Shown: positions 33,919 to 46,400 of the stretch, one piece after another
How the letters are laid out: each line of letters begins with the position of its first letter
How positions within the stretch are numbered: the first letter of the stretch is position 1
NCBI GenBank assembly: GCA_019916065.1
Contig: CM034236.1
Span: forward strand, 17,623,167-17,687,166
Length of the DNA stretch: 64,000 nucleotides
Direction of reading: 5' to 3'
From: Vitellaria paradoxa
Taxonomy: Eukaryota; Streptophyta; Magnoliopsida; Ericales; Sapotaceae
Notes under the pieces: model-generated
What the model was told of the DNA's origin: nothing
What the model saw: only the letters and a program-made list of their open reading frames with translations
Database searches by the model: none
Made by a program: the position numbers and the translations under genes

Positions 33919-34579
33919 CAAGATATTGGATTGGGTCCAAATAAGATTAGGGATTTGTCTATTAGCTATTAATTTAACTAGTTAAATATTATTAAGTAAC
34001 TATTATTAATTACCTAATAATAATATTGTAATATTATTATTTGAGTAATTATAATATTATATATTATTACTTGCGTAATTATAATATTATAATATTATTA
34101 TTTTACCTAATTTCTGTATTGTATTAATATTTGATTAGATTGGGCCCAAATAAGATTTGGAGTTTGTGTATGATCTATTAATTTAACTAATTAAATATTA
34201 TTAATTAACTATTATTAATGACTTAATTATATTATTATAATATTATTATTTTACCTAATTTTCTTATATTACTAATATTTGATTTGTTTGCGCCTAAGAA
34301 TGATATTTGATTGGGCCTAAGTAAGATATTGGATTGGGCCCAAGTAAAATTAGAGGTTAATGTATTAACTAGCAATTTAACTAATTAAATATTGGATTGG
34401 ATTGAGCCCAAGAATGATATTGGCTCAAGTAAAATTGGGGGATTGTGCATGAGTTATGAATTTAACTAATTAAATATTATTAACCAGCTATTACTAATTA
34501 ACTAATTATAATATTATAATATTATTATTTTACCTAATTTTCTAACTATTATTAATATTAGATTGGATTGGACCCAAAA
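33919..34579. repeat. AT-rich GGATTGGGCCCAAG repeat array (middle piece)
   Basis: Degenerate copies of GGATTGGGCCCAAGTAAGAT followed by AATTTAACTAATTAAATATTATT and TTTACCTAATTTTC blocks, with a loose period near 200 bp. Interrupted on the left by Athila #3 and on the right by the solo LTR at 34580. No gene is seen. Confidence 0.7.
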
Positions 34580-37500
34580 TGTAATAATCTGAATTTTCTT
34601 TCTCTTAATTAATTTTTGCTTAAGTGTGATGATGATATTTATTATATAAAAATCTAGAAAATTAAGGATTTGAAAATTTTTGGAATGATAAAATTAGTTG
34701 GAAAGATTTTCGGATTTAATTTCACCGTATGTGAGAGTTTAATGTAGAATTTCTAAACTTTTATCCAAACAATTCCTAGCCCAAGTACCTATTTAGTTCA
34801 ACCCAAGCCCATTAACCCATGGGTCAACCCTTTTTTTGACTCACCTCAACTAACTTTATCACTCACTAAGTTGACTCATAAATAGTAGCTCTAAATCATT
34901 TCTCGGCAAATTTCATTTTCCATCCATCTTTTCTTTCGTACATCTCTCACAATCTCTCAAATTATTTAGTTTATTAGTCAAAAAGAAGACCCTACATTGA
35001 TAACTTTAAATCATTTCTTTCAAATTATTTAACAAGCATGATTTAAAGACTTAAAGCATCTTTTAAATAATTTGTTTAATTAGTCAAAAAGCTAGCATGA
35101 TTCCCGGATCATGCCACCCATCTCCATCCATCCTCCAATACCTCTCTTAAATTATATGGTTAGATAGTCAAAAAGTAAGCATAATTCTTGGATCATGCTA
35201 CCTATTGTGATCCTACCTTAGTGACTTTGAAGCATGGGAAGTGGAGGTTATTTTCTCCACTGATACTTTTTTCTGCACTCCCATGACTTCTTATAAATTT
35301 GTGTGCCTTCAAAGAGAAAAAAAATAAGAGAAAAGAAAATCATTATTTAGTGTGGTTGGAGATTCGGTGTTACTTGGAGAAAGAAGAAAGGCTTGGAACT
35401 TTCCAATTGGGTGGTGTTCAAAACTCAACTCCTTTTTCCTTATCAGACTTGGTCACCAATATCTTCATTAAGGTAGGATGACGAACCTCCTAAAATGTAT
35501 TTGATGTCTTCAATTTGAAGCTGAAGCATTTTATGGGTTTGAAGTATGAAACTTGATTGTGATAAAAAAAATGCCTGCATATTGGGGGTAGGGAAGCCGA
35601 AACTTTGACTTATGTAGCCCAGCATGCTGACAACTCTCTGTTTGTAACTTCTGATGTGCTTCTGACCCCTAAAACGGTGGAATTAGGCTTCGGCTAAAAC
35701 ATAAAAGTTGTAGCCCTTTAAGTTTTCTTTCTAACCCAAAAGATTTGCATCAATCTGATTTGTGAGTCAAAAGTTATGCCCAAAATACTGAGCACATGTA
35801 AAACTGTATCTTCTTAACAAACTGAATTCAAGGCTGTTTTTGCACCTTTAAACCTTATAATTTTAGAAAGTGTAAAACATGAAAGTTGTAGGTCTTAAAG
35901 TCTAGTTTCTACAGATATAAAGTTTATAGATATTGGAGTTCTGTTCTATTTTATATGAATTTACTTTTAAGTTGCTATTTCTGTTTAGCATTTAATTGAT
36001 GCTTGTTTGGATTTTTTTTTTAGAATTTTATGTTTAAAGATTTATTTAAATTCCCAATTACCCTCTATTAGTTATAGTTATGTTAATAATTTATTTATGG
36101 ATAATTTTGTTCAGAGGGCCTAATCTAGTAAAACATTTATACTATTTGATGAAATACCGAAGTGGACTGTTAATTTGATGCTACTTAATTATTTTCCAAT
36201 TGATATGAAATTATTTTAAATTAGATATTATATATTATTTGACACTCCAATATTTATGATAACTGACTTAGACAATCAGTTTCATCATGGATAGTTGGAT
36301 GACTTATTCAAACTAAAATGGCTAAGTGGAACCAAGTATTTGATAAAAATGCCCAAATGAAACAATGAACTTATTTTTTCCTCATTTGGTCTTTCTTAAA
36401 TGAATTTGATTTATTCTAATTGATTTTTAGGCATTGTTTTGTCAACCTAGCAAGTTATATAACTATATTGTTATGATTAAGTGAATTAAATGAAACTTAT
36501 TTAATACTTTCCTAAACATTGGAATAATTCTATGGACATTTGTGGATATCTTGAAGCCAAAAACCTATGATAAGGGTTTGGTTATAAAGAAGATGATGAT
36601 TAGAAATTTATTCAAATTATTTTGAATAAAATAGAACTTATCAATTTTATCTAAATTAAATGTAAGTCCAAAGAGCTATTTATTATCTTTATATTCCATA
36701 AATTAATAAAATAAAAAAGGAAAAAGAGGCAAAAATCGAGATCGCAGCCAATGAGGTTCGAACTCGTGACTTCAATTCGCAATTAGGGTTGCCCGCCTAC
36801 TAAGCTGCCAACCTCGGCTTAATTAATATACCATTAGAAATAATTTTATTCTTATCAAGGCTAGTACGGCAAACTTGTCAAAACGATTAACTAAAATACT
36901 AATTCGAATTCTAAATTATTTTTAGCTACTTCTTACTTGTTAATTTACATGTAGTACCTACCTTTGTGATAATAATATTGGTGATTATGTTTAATCTTTA
37001 TTTATTGTGAATTATTATTAAATTTTGAATTGAGATAAAATACTTAAAATATACCGTATGTGACTGAATAATCCCACTTAGAATTCATTACTCGGAAACA
37101 TTGTCGGTTGTTATTAAAAATATCTTATTTCCATACAAGGTACCCTTAGGAATGTAAAAGGATGAGAAGAAATTAAGGCACTTGGTGCTAAAGTTATTTT
37201 TGACAATGGGGTGTTGTAGAAATGGCCTTTTAGATGGAGATGGGAACATATGCATTTTATTTGGGAGATGCTCCCTTCTGACCTGGCTAGTCAGGTAGCC
37301 GGTCGCGACGGCTAGGTTTTTGGTGGGTGACACCGTCGGAATGCATTGGATGTTAAGCCCGTAAAGTCATTGGTTCCCAAGGCTTGGGGTAGAGGAGGAT
37401 AGAAGTATGATTACCGTAGGAGGATTTAGATTAAACCCTTTATCAGATTTTACTATGACTAGCAACCTCTTTTGCTTATGTATGAATGATGTGTTAGAAT

Positions 37501-38403
37501 TATTTAATTATGTTTAATTCCTTTAGATGAATATTTTATAAAAAGATATAGAAAAAAATTATATATATAAAACCTGTATCACTATGGGGTTTGACCCCAA
37601 GAGCTTGAAGATCTAAATCTGAGATCCCCACCACTACAACACTGATTTTATTGAGGTACACATATCAACATTAAACTATTTTACGTGTAAGTAAACTAGT
37701 AGTTACAGTGACGGTTTCATCGAACTGTTGTAAGTATAATTTACATTATTCAGTTGGGATCTATTGAATTAATTGTTGCATGAACAGTATGCCACCTAAT
37801 CACATTCGCTATATTGGATCACCTAATATAGTATAGCATTACAACCACTGCATATAGGCACTTAGGAGATTCTAATTACTAGGCTTTAGTAGCTTACCCC
37901 TTTGTGGGAATATTTTTTAGGATATTAAGCACAGGGATACTGAAGATGAGCTGGAAAGAGATTAATTTCTCTTAAATATTTCACCAGAAGAGTTATCTAT
38001 TTTTTTTCTTGCGCAGTACTGGAAGACTTTACTTATTATTGTGGTCTGTAATAATAATTGTTGGATGATTGTAATCATTAAGTTTAGACCTAGCTACTTT
38101 TATTTGATATGTAATAATAATCACATGGTTAGGATGTTTAAATGGCTTTGTAATACTATTCTCTATTTTTATTTTGTACTATGTGGTTGAACCCTACCAA
38201 ATGATTCAGCCTAATGGCTTGTAAATATTGGTTGGGATAAACTAGAAATTTTGAATACCTTAAATTTTTATTGCGAGTCAACCCTAGTTTGAAAAAATTT
38301 TTTGGGGTGTGACAGCGTGTTATTATCATCTTATTTTTATACCCAAATAAATAATTTCAAGTCACCCTCGGGTATTCGGGATATGAAAATCTAGGGCGTG
38401 ACA
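34580..38403 (+). mobile_element. Solo LTR, 3.8-kb chromovirus-type family
   Basis: TGTAATAATCTG... to ...GGGCGTGACA, 3824 bp, flanked by a perfect CAAAA duplication (34575-34579 and 38404-38408). Same family as 19759-23600 but opposite orientation. TATA box TATAAAT at 35292-35298, with two palindromes upstream (35095-35114 GCATGATTCCCGGATCATGC; 35179-35198). Inverted tRNA-like segments lie near 36736-36820 and 37580-37640. No coding capacity. Confidence 0.93.
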
Positions 38404-39008
38404 CAAAAAGTATTAGATTGGACCCAAGTAAGATTAGGGATTTATGTATTAACTAATAATTTAACTAATTAAATATTATTAATTAACTATTATTAATTAT
38501 TTAATTATAATATTATAATATAAGTAGTTAATTTAAAGTAAATTAATTGTATTATTTTACCTCATTTCCTTATATTAGTAATATTGGATTGGATTGGGTC
38601 CAAGTAAGATTTTGATTTCAGTCTAATCATATTAGGGATTGTGTATTACTTATTAATTTAACTAATTTAATATTATTAAGCACTTAATTATATGTTATTA
38701 TTTTACCTAATTTCCTTATGCTATTAATATTGAATTGGATTAGTCTTAATAAGATATTGGGTTGGGTCCAGACATGCTAGGGGTTTGTGTATTACTTATT
38801 AATTTAACTAATTAAATATTATTAATTTAATATTATGAATATAATATAATTTATTATGCATTTAAATATTATAATATCTATTATTAATTACTTAATTATA
38901 ATATTATAATAGTATTATTTTACTTATCTTCCTTATACTATTACTATTAATATTATAATTCAACTAATGTTATTAATTCAATTAATTCAATATTATTTAA
39001 TAATATAC
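38404..39008. repeat. AT-rich GGATTGGGCCCAAG repeat array (right piece)
   Basis: Continuation of the array at 33919-34579 with further GATTGGGTCCAAGTAAG and TTAATTTAACTAATTAAATATTATT blocks. It ends where the LINE poly(A) begins. Confidence 0.65.
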
Positions 39009-40107
39009 TTTTTTTTGGGTAATTAAGTGTATTTAGATTAATAAGAAAGTTATGTACAACATCTTAGGGGCATACCCCTGTATATCTAATTATAATGGAA
39101 TCTCCTAATTAATACATATACTATAATTCTCCTCTATATCTTTAATGACAGGAATCTTAGAAAGCTTAACTCTAATTTCATAGGCAATACATTGGATAAT
39201 AGTATCAATAGATAAGGAAATTCCTTTAAAGATTCTAGCATTTCGTTCTTGCCATGTATGGTAGACTAGAGCAGCCCAAGCAAGCATACGTAATGTGCTA
39301 GCAAAATTCTTCCCACCAAATTCTCCAGTGGCCCAAGGAACTTCTTTCCTCCAAGATTGGCTAGATTTTTGTGATGAGGCATTTTCGAAGCACAATTGCT
39401 CTTAGCTCAGCTGAGAAGGGACATTAGAAGAACAAATGATCCATGGTTTCTAGTGCTCGTCCACACAAGACACAATTAGGGTCAATACTCAATCCCCATG
39501 CTAGTATTCTATCTTTTGTGTTAAGTCTTTCTTTGATTACAAGCCACAAGATAAACCTATGCCTAGGGATGTGGTTGGAGAACCATAGCAGATGATGCCA
39601 TGTTACCTTAGGAGCTTTATCCCAGATTAAGTTCCATGTTGCTGTGGTTTGAAAGGCTTCATTCTTTGAGATAGTCCAAATAAATCTATCCGAAGCATGA
39701 GAATTAGGCAGGTAATCGGGAGGATGCACTACTATCTTATTTGCCCATTTTGAGAAGCGGTGACTTGAAATGGGCCATATCCATTGCCCATTTTGGATCA
39801 CTTGTGAGACTTTGGCATTCTTTGATAGCCCTGCATCATAGGCAATTCTAGAGCCAAACTTGGGGATTAGAGGGCCAATGGCATGCCAATTAGAGAACCA
39901 AAGAGAGATAGAATCTCCTTTTCCCACTTTGTATTTGGAAATATGACTTGCTTCTTCTCTTAGTTTGAGTAGCTTATGCCATGTCCAACAAGAACAATTT
40001 GAAGGAGCTTTAACTTCCCAAAAATATTTACCTTTAAGTAGGTATGATCGACACCATTCCACCCAAAGAGAGGAGCTTCTAGAGCAAAAGGTCCATATAT
40101 GCCTCAT
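39009..40107 (-). mobile_element. L1-type LINE, 3' part
   Basis: Minus-strand non-LTR element. Its 3' end is marked by a short poly(A), seen as eight T on the plus strand (39009-39016). It is cut at 40107/40108 by Athila #4; the rest of the LINE should reappear beyond that element, outside the window. The 3' untranslated part is 39017-39104. Confidence 0.8.
39105..40107 (-). pseudogene. LINE ORF2 C-terminus: RVT zinc-binding domain
   Basis: The 227-aa frame 39424-40107 has the plant LINE zf-RVT layout: WVEWCRSYLLKGKYFWEV, KLLKLREEASHISKYKVGKGDSISLWFSNW, FIWTISKNEAFQTTATWNLI, HHLLWFSNHIPRHRFILWLV, and the Cys/His cluster CVLCGRALETMDHLFF. After a stop and a frame change, 39105-39395 encodes the usual end (RMLAWAALVYHTWQERNARIFKG). 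This region follows the reverse transcriptase in ORF2. The reverse transcriptase itself is not in the window. Confidence 0.88.
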
Positions 40108-40698
40108 TGACCGCTTCTAGAATGTGTGTCTATTTAACCCCTAAGTGCAAGGGCATGCGGCATAGTTTTAACTCGGTGAGTCCAAGGTCGAATTCACTGG
40201 GAGCTTATGTTATTCAATTTCTAGGTTATAATGGGAGTTTAGAATTTAAATGTAGGCAAAGTTTGATGTTCAATTGAAACTAAATTCTAGGGCTTTGCAA
40301 ATTTAAAATTTAAACTAAAGAGCAAATTAATAACTACCTAAAGGAATCCAATAAATCAAATTTTTGGTTTTAGGTTTTAAATGAATTAAATATTAATTAA
40401 ATGAATTCAATTTAATTTTAAAGTGCAAGCAAACAATCTATTCTAAAATTTCAAAGCAAACAAATCAACTCAGAAATTAAATTAAATAACGAGCATAGTA
40501 TTAAAGAGGTTCTTGATCCAACTTTCAATTCCGGGTAATTCACTACTTCACTATGGGATGTGTTTTAACTACAAACTAAAGTTCATGTGAAAGGAACGAT
40601 AGATTGGAAAGATATCTTCGTTAAACTTTATTAAGTTCCCAATACTCAGTTTTAAAATCATGTTTAGGATTATAAAACTGGAAAGATTTTCTAAGAAA
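40108..40698 (-). repeat. 3' LTR of Athila #4, part 1
   Basis: TGACCGCTTCTAG... homologous to the start of the LTRs of #2 and #3; breaks at CTAAGAAA where CACTA #2 begins. Continues at 53205. Confidence 0.9.
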
Positions 40699-40885
40699 CA
40701 CTACTAAAGATTGGCCAATCGGCGAGTGGAAAACTCGGGTGACCGCTTTAAGCAGTCGCTATAAGAGTATTAAGCGGTCGCTGTAATTGCCGTCACTAAT
40801 CCCGTGCGACAAGGTATCGACGACGAGAAAATTTGGGCAACAGCATTAGTGACCGCTACAAGCGGTCGCTAATACACTAATTATA
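40699..40885 (+). repeat. CACTA #2 left terminal and subterminal repeats
   Basis: CACTACTA end, then GACCGCTTTAAGCAGTCGC, TTAAGCGGTCGCTG, AGTGACCGCTACAAGCGGTCGCTAA: short inverted and direct copies of GCGACCGCT. Confidence 0.85.
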
Positions 40886-41340
40886 TCGGGCAGAATGCCC
40901 CTCTCTTGTTCCTCTCCCTCTTTTTCCTCTCCCTCCCTCGCGCTCTCTCCTCTCTCCCCCCTGCCTCTCTCTTCTTCCCGCTGTCGTCGCTGGAACCCCC
41001 GGTAATGCTCTCCCTCTCTAGCTCTCTCTCTTTCTCTCACTTGCTCTATCTTGCTCTCTCTTAAACACTCTTTTTTTTTTTTTTGTGTATTAGAGTTTCT
41101 TTGAAGGTTGACCACCACCACACCAGGTTTGGGTTTTTTTTTTTTTTTTTAGTTTGATTTTTTTTATTTTCTGTATTTTTCATGTTTATTATTGGATAAA
41201 TGTAAATAATTTTTTTTTGTTTTCGTGGTTGGGGTTTGATGATTATCCATGCATGCATGTATATATTATTGTTTGTTTTTTTTTTTATTTTAGTTACTTA
41301 TTAATTTGTTTATTTCATATATATGCTGTTGATTGAGATT
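40886..41340. repeat. CT-rich and T-rich low-complexity segment in CACTA #2
   Basis: CTCTCTCC-type microsatellite sequence (40898-41075) then T runs and AT-rich DNA. The minus-strand frame 40846-41121 is Arg/Glu/Gly repeat noise from the GA-rich complement. Confidence 0.7.
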
Positions 41341-43412
41341 TTTTTTTAAATTGTTGGTTGTGGAATGTAATATTGTTGCAGTGATGCTGTCAAAATTTTA
41401 TTTTTATTGTGTAATGTTTTTTTTTTATGTATATTGCTATTTTTTTAATTTGTTTTTTTTTCTGTTTTTTTATTTGCCCTTTTTTTTAATTTTTTAATTT
41501 TTCTGTTTTTTAAATTTATTTTATAAAAATTGGTATGTTGGAAGAAAAAAAAAAGAGATTTTAGAAGAAAAATTTAGTGAATGGGAAAAATTTTTGGAGA
41601 GAAAAATTTGAAATAAATTTAAATTAAAATATTACTTTAATGGGGATTTTTTAGAATTACCACATATATCTTATTTTTTTAATTTTAAATTTTTTTAATA
41701 TAGTTTGAATTTTGAAAAACTTAAAAAGTGATAAATAACTATTGTTTTTGAAAAGTTTTGAATTCAAGGAAACTTTAGGAGATGTCATATAACTTTAGGA
41801 GACTAAATAAAGATTTAAATTTAAAAAACATTTAATTAGACTAAATAAAGATTTGAATTTTTTGTCAATTTATATCTTTTATTATCATTTATTAAACTAA
41901 CTATAAAAATAAATTTAATTAAGTATGAGTGAAAGGCGACAAAATATTGGTTAAAATAATTATAAACATAGTTTTAAAAAGAGAAATGTAATTTTGTTGA
42001 ACGGAGCGAATGTTTTATTAAATTAAGTTTAAAATTATTTATAAATTTAAATATTTAAAGTAGGTATTAAAAATAATAAAATTAAGTATTAAAAATAAGT
42101 ATTAGAAAAAGTAAAAATATATTGATGTAAATATAATTTTTTGAAATTATAACAGAGTGAATGCTTATTTTTTTAAAATTTAAAAATGTGAATTGAAATT
42201 AGCTCTTTGTAAGAAAATATAATTTATTAAATAATTTTATTTAATAAATTATATATATTATTATAATTGAGTGAAATAATTATCAAAAATAATAAAAGAG
42301 TGAGTGCTTAATTTTTTTAATTTAAAAATATACAAATATGAAAAATAATATTTAATATGCTTTGCTTTTGAAGTAATGATTAAACAATTAAGAAATTAAT
42401 TTTAAATATGAACAATATTAAAGTAAGATATTTGGAATTATGAATACATAAATGTATAATTTTTAAAAATAAATTGATTAACTTACCTTAAGGAAATTAA
42501 ATTATATGATGATATTTATAATGTTAGACAATAATATTAAAAATATGAAAATTAAGTAAATATTAATATTAAATTAAAACTTATAGCTTCATTAAAAATA
42601 TAAATTAAAATTAATTTCTAATAAGATAATATAATTTATTAAATAATTTTTATATATTATTATCATTTATTAAAACAATCATGAAAAATATTAATTAACG
42701 TGACCTTAATGAAATTAAATTATATAATAAATTTTTAAAATAAATTAATTATATTATGATATTAAATTTAATTAACATTACATTAAGGAAATTAATTAAT
42801 GTTATTATGTTACCGAAATTAATTAAATTTCGGTAACTCCGAATTGAAATTAGCTCTTTGTAAGAAAATATAATTTATTAAATAATTTTACTTTAATAAA
42901 TTATTTATATTATTATCATTGAGTGAAATAATTATCATATTTAAAAATATAAAAACATGAAAAATAATATTTAATATGATTTGCTTTTGAAGTAATGATT
43001 AAACAATTAAGAAATTAATTTTAAATATGAAAAATATTAAAGTAAAATATTTGGAATAATAAATACATAAATGTATAATTTTTAAAAATAAATTGATTAA
43101 CTTACCTTATGGGAATTAAATTATATTATGATATTTATAATGGTAGACAATAATATTTAAAATATGAAAATTAAGTAAATATTAATTTTAAATTATAACT
43201 TGTAGGTTGATTAAATATATATATTAAAATTAAGTTATAATAAATTAACTTATCTTAAGGAAATTTAATTATATTATGATATTTATAATATTAGACAATA
43301 ATATTAAAAATATGAGAATTAATTAAATATTAATATTAAATTAAAACTTATTGGCTCACTAAAAATATAAATTAAAATTAAGTTCTAATAATATAATATA
43401 CTTTATTAAGTA
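41341..43412. repeat. AT-rich degenerate repeats of CACTA #2 (left)
   Basis: Very AT-rich. A block with TTGAAATTAGCTCTTTGTAAG occurs near 42192 and again near 42845 (about 650 bp apart); AATATTAAATTAAAACTTAT-type blocks also recur. A hairpin GTTACCGAAAT/ATTTCGGTAAC lies at 42809-42837. No gene seen. Confidence 0.65.
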
Positions 43413-46400
43413 TGTAATAACCTGAATTTTTTTCCTTAATTAAATTATTTAAGTGTGGTAGTGATATTTATTATAGTAAAAATCTAGAAAATTGAGCATT
43501 TGAAAATTTTTGGAATGATAAAAATTAGTTGAAAAATTTTTCGGATTAAATTTCACCCTATGTGGGAGTTTAATGTAGAATTTCTAAAATTTTTATCCAA
43601 ACACTTCTTAGCCCAATTACTTATTTGGTTCAAACCAAGACCATTAACCTATGGGTAAACCCTTTTCTTTGACTCACCTCAACTCATTTCAACTCACTTT
43701 ATCACTCAATGAATTGACTCATGAATAGTTGCTCTAAATTATTTCCCGACAACTTCATTTCCATCTTCCATACACTCTCACCATCTTTCAAAATTATTTG
43801 ACTAATTGGACAAAGAGAAGACCCACATTGATGACCTTAAAGCATCTTTTTCAAATTATTTAGTAAACAAGATTTAAAGCATTTTGTTTGAAAGCTAGCA
43901 TGATTTAAAGCATTTGGTTAAATTGTCAAAAAGCTAGCATGATTGTTTAAATTTGTCAAAAAGTTAGCTTGATTCCCGGATCATGCCACCTCCATACATC
44001 TTCCCCAATGCTTTTCTTAAATGATATGGTTAGATAGTCAAAAAGTAAGCATGATTCTTGGATCATGCTACCAATTGTATAGGCATGATCTTACCTTAGT
44101 TGAATTTTTTCTCCACCAATAATTTTCTCCACACTCCCTATAAATTGTGTGTCTTCAAAGAGAAGAAATAGGAGAGAAATAATAATAAATTATTAATTAG
44201 TGAGGCTGAAGATTTGGTGTTGCTTGGAGGAAGAAGAAAGGCTTGGAATTTTCCAATTTGGGTGGTGTTCAAAGCTAACTCATTTTTCCTTCTCAGACTT
44301 GGTCATTAATATCTTCATTGAGGTAGGATGATGAATCTCCTAAAATATATTTGATGCATTTTCTAGTTTGAAGTATGAAACTTGATTGTGATAAAAATAA
44401 ATACCCGTATATTGGGGGTATGGAAGCCAAAATTTTGACTGAAGTAACTCAGTATGCTGACAGCTCTCTATTTGTAACTTCTTATGTGCTTTTAACCCCT
44501 AAAACGGTGGAATTTGGCTTTGGCTAAAACATAAAAGTTGTAGCCCTTTCAGTTTTCTTTTCAACCCATAAAGAATTGCATCAATCCGATTTGTGAGTCA
44601 AAAGTTATGCCCAAAATACTGAGCACGTGTAAAACTGTATTTTCTGAACAAACTGAATTCAAAGCTGTTTTTGTACCTTTAGACCTTAGAATTTTAAAAA
44701 GTGTAAAACATGAAAGTTGTAGGTCTTGAAGTCTAGTTTCTACAGATTTAAAGTTTATAGATATTGGAGTCTTGCTCTATTTTATATGAATTTTCTTTCA
44801 AGCTGCTATTCTGCTTAGCTTTAATTGATGCTTGTTTGGATTTGTTTAGAATATTATGTTTAAAAATTTATTTAAATTTCCAATTTCCTTCTGTTAGTTA
44901 TTGTCATGTTAATAATTTCTATTGATATGAAATTATTTTAAACTAGATATTATGTATTGTTTGACACTCTAATATTGATGATAATTGACTTAGATAATCA
45001 GTTTCATCATGGATAGTTAGATGACTTATTCAAACTAAAATGCTAGTATTTGATAAAATGCCCAAAAGAAACAATGGACTTGTTCTTTTCTCATTTGGTC
45101 TTTCCTAAATGAATTTGATTTATGTTTGGCATTGTTTTGTCAACCTAGCAAGTTATATAATTATATTTTTATGATTAAGTGAATTTAATGAAACTCATTT
45201 AATACCTTCCTAAACATTGGGATAATTCTGTGGACATTTGTGGATATCTTGAAGCCAAAAACCTATGATAAGGGTTTGGTTATAAATAAGATGATGATTG
45301 GAAATTTATTTAAATTATTTTTTGAATAAAATAAAACTTATCAATTTTGCTAAAAATTAAATATAAGTCCAAGAGCTATTTATTGTCACGCCCCGGATTT
45401 TCATAGCCGAATGCCCAGGGGTGACTTGGAATTTATTTGTTAGGTATAAAAATAAGATGATAAAAGCACGCTGTCACACCCCAGAGTTTTCCTCCAGATT
45501 GGGGTTGACCCGTAAGAAAAATTTAAGATAGTCAAAATCCCATGTTTATCCCAAACAATATTTATAAGTCATTAGACTGAACCATTTGACGGGATTTCAA
45601 CTACAGGGCACAAAATAAAGATAGAGAAAAATATTACCGAGCCATCTAAGTGTCCCAATCACGCTATTAACATTACATACCAAATAAAAGTAAATTAGGT
45701 CTATGCTTAATAATTACAATCATCCAACAATTATTACAGACCAAAAATAAAGTCCTCTAGCTCTGTGCAGGAAAGAAGAAAAAAATAGATAACTCTTCTG
45801 ATGGAATATTTAAGAGAATTTAATCTCTTTCCAGCTCATCTTCTGTATCCCTGTGCTTAATATCCTGAAAAAAATATTCCCACAAAGGGTGAGCTACTAA
45901 AGCCCAGTAATCAGAATCTGCTAGGTGCCTATATGCAGTGGTTGTAATACTACACTGTATTAAGTGAATGTGTTTAAGTGGCATACTATTTATGCAACAA
46001 TTAATTCAATAGATCTCAACTGAATAATGTAAATTATACTTACAACGGTTCGATGAAATCGTCACCATAACTACTATTTTACTTACATGTAAAATAATTA
46101 AATACTGATGTGTATACCACAATGAAGTCTGTGTCGCAGTGATAGGGATCTCAGATTTAGATCTTCAAGGTCTCGGGATCAAACCCCGTAGCGATACAGG
46201 TTTCATACATATATATATATATATATATATTTTATAAAATATTAATCGAGAGGAATTAAATATAATTAAATAATTCCAACACATCATTCATACATAACAA
46301 GAGAGGTTGCTGGTCACAGTAAAATTTTGTAAAGGAGTTTAATCTAAATCCTCCTAAGATAATCATACTCCTATCCTCCTCTACCCCCAGCCTTGGGAAC

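Larger units (their letters stand above)
13658..39008 (+). mobile_element. CACTA (En/Spm-type) transposon #1, left part, heavily interrupted
   Basis: Starts CACTACTAGAAATTATGG at 13658, inside the copia gag. Subterminal repeats of the TTAGCGACCGCT type in both orientations fill 13670-14040. No matching right terminus is present before 39008 or elsewhere in the window, so the distal end lies beyond 64000 or is lost. Inward from the end come AT-rich sequence, a minus-strand open frame, and a GGATTGGGCCCAAG-type repeat. CACTA #2 has the same repeat inside its right end in the mirror-image orientation, which supports treating 25009-39008 as CACTA #1 filler. The extent is inferred; the left end is clear. 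Confidence 0.6.

Noticed and set aside
40846..41121. Arg/Glu-rich 91-codon frame on the minus strand
   Set aside because: Complement of a CT-rich microsatellite in CACTA #2; no coding signal.
42809..42837. Terminator-like hairpin GTTACCGAAAT/ATTTCGGTAAC
   Set aside because: Isolated short palindrome in AT-rich repeat DNA with no gene nearby; bacterial-type terminators are not relevant here.
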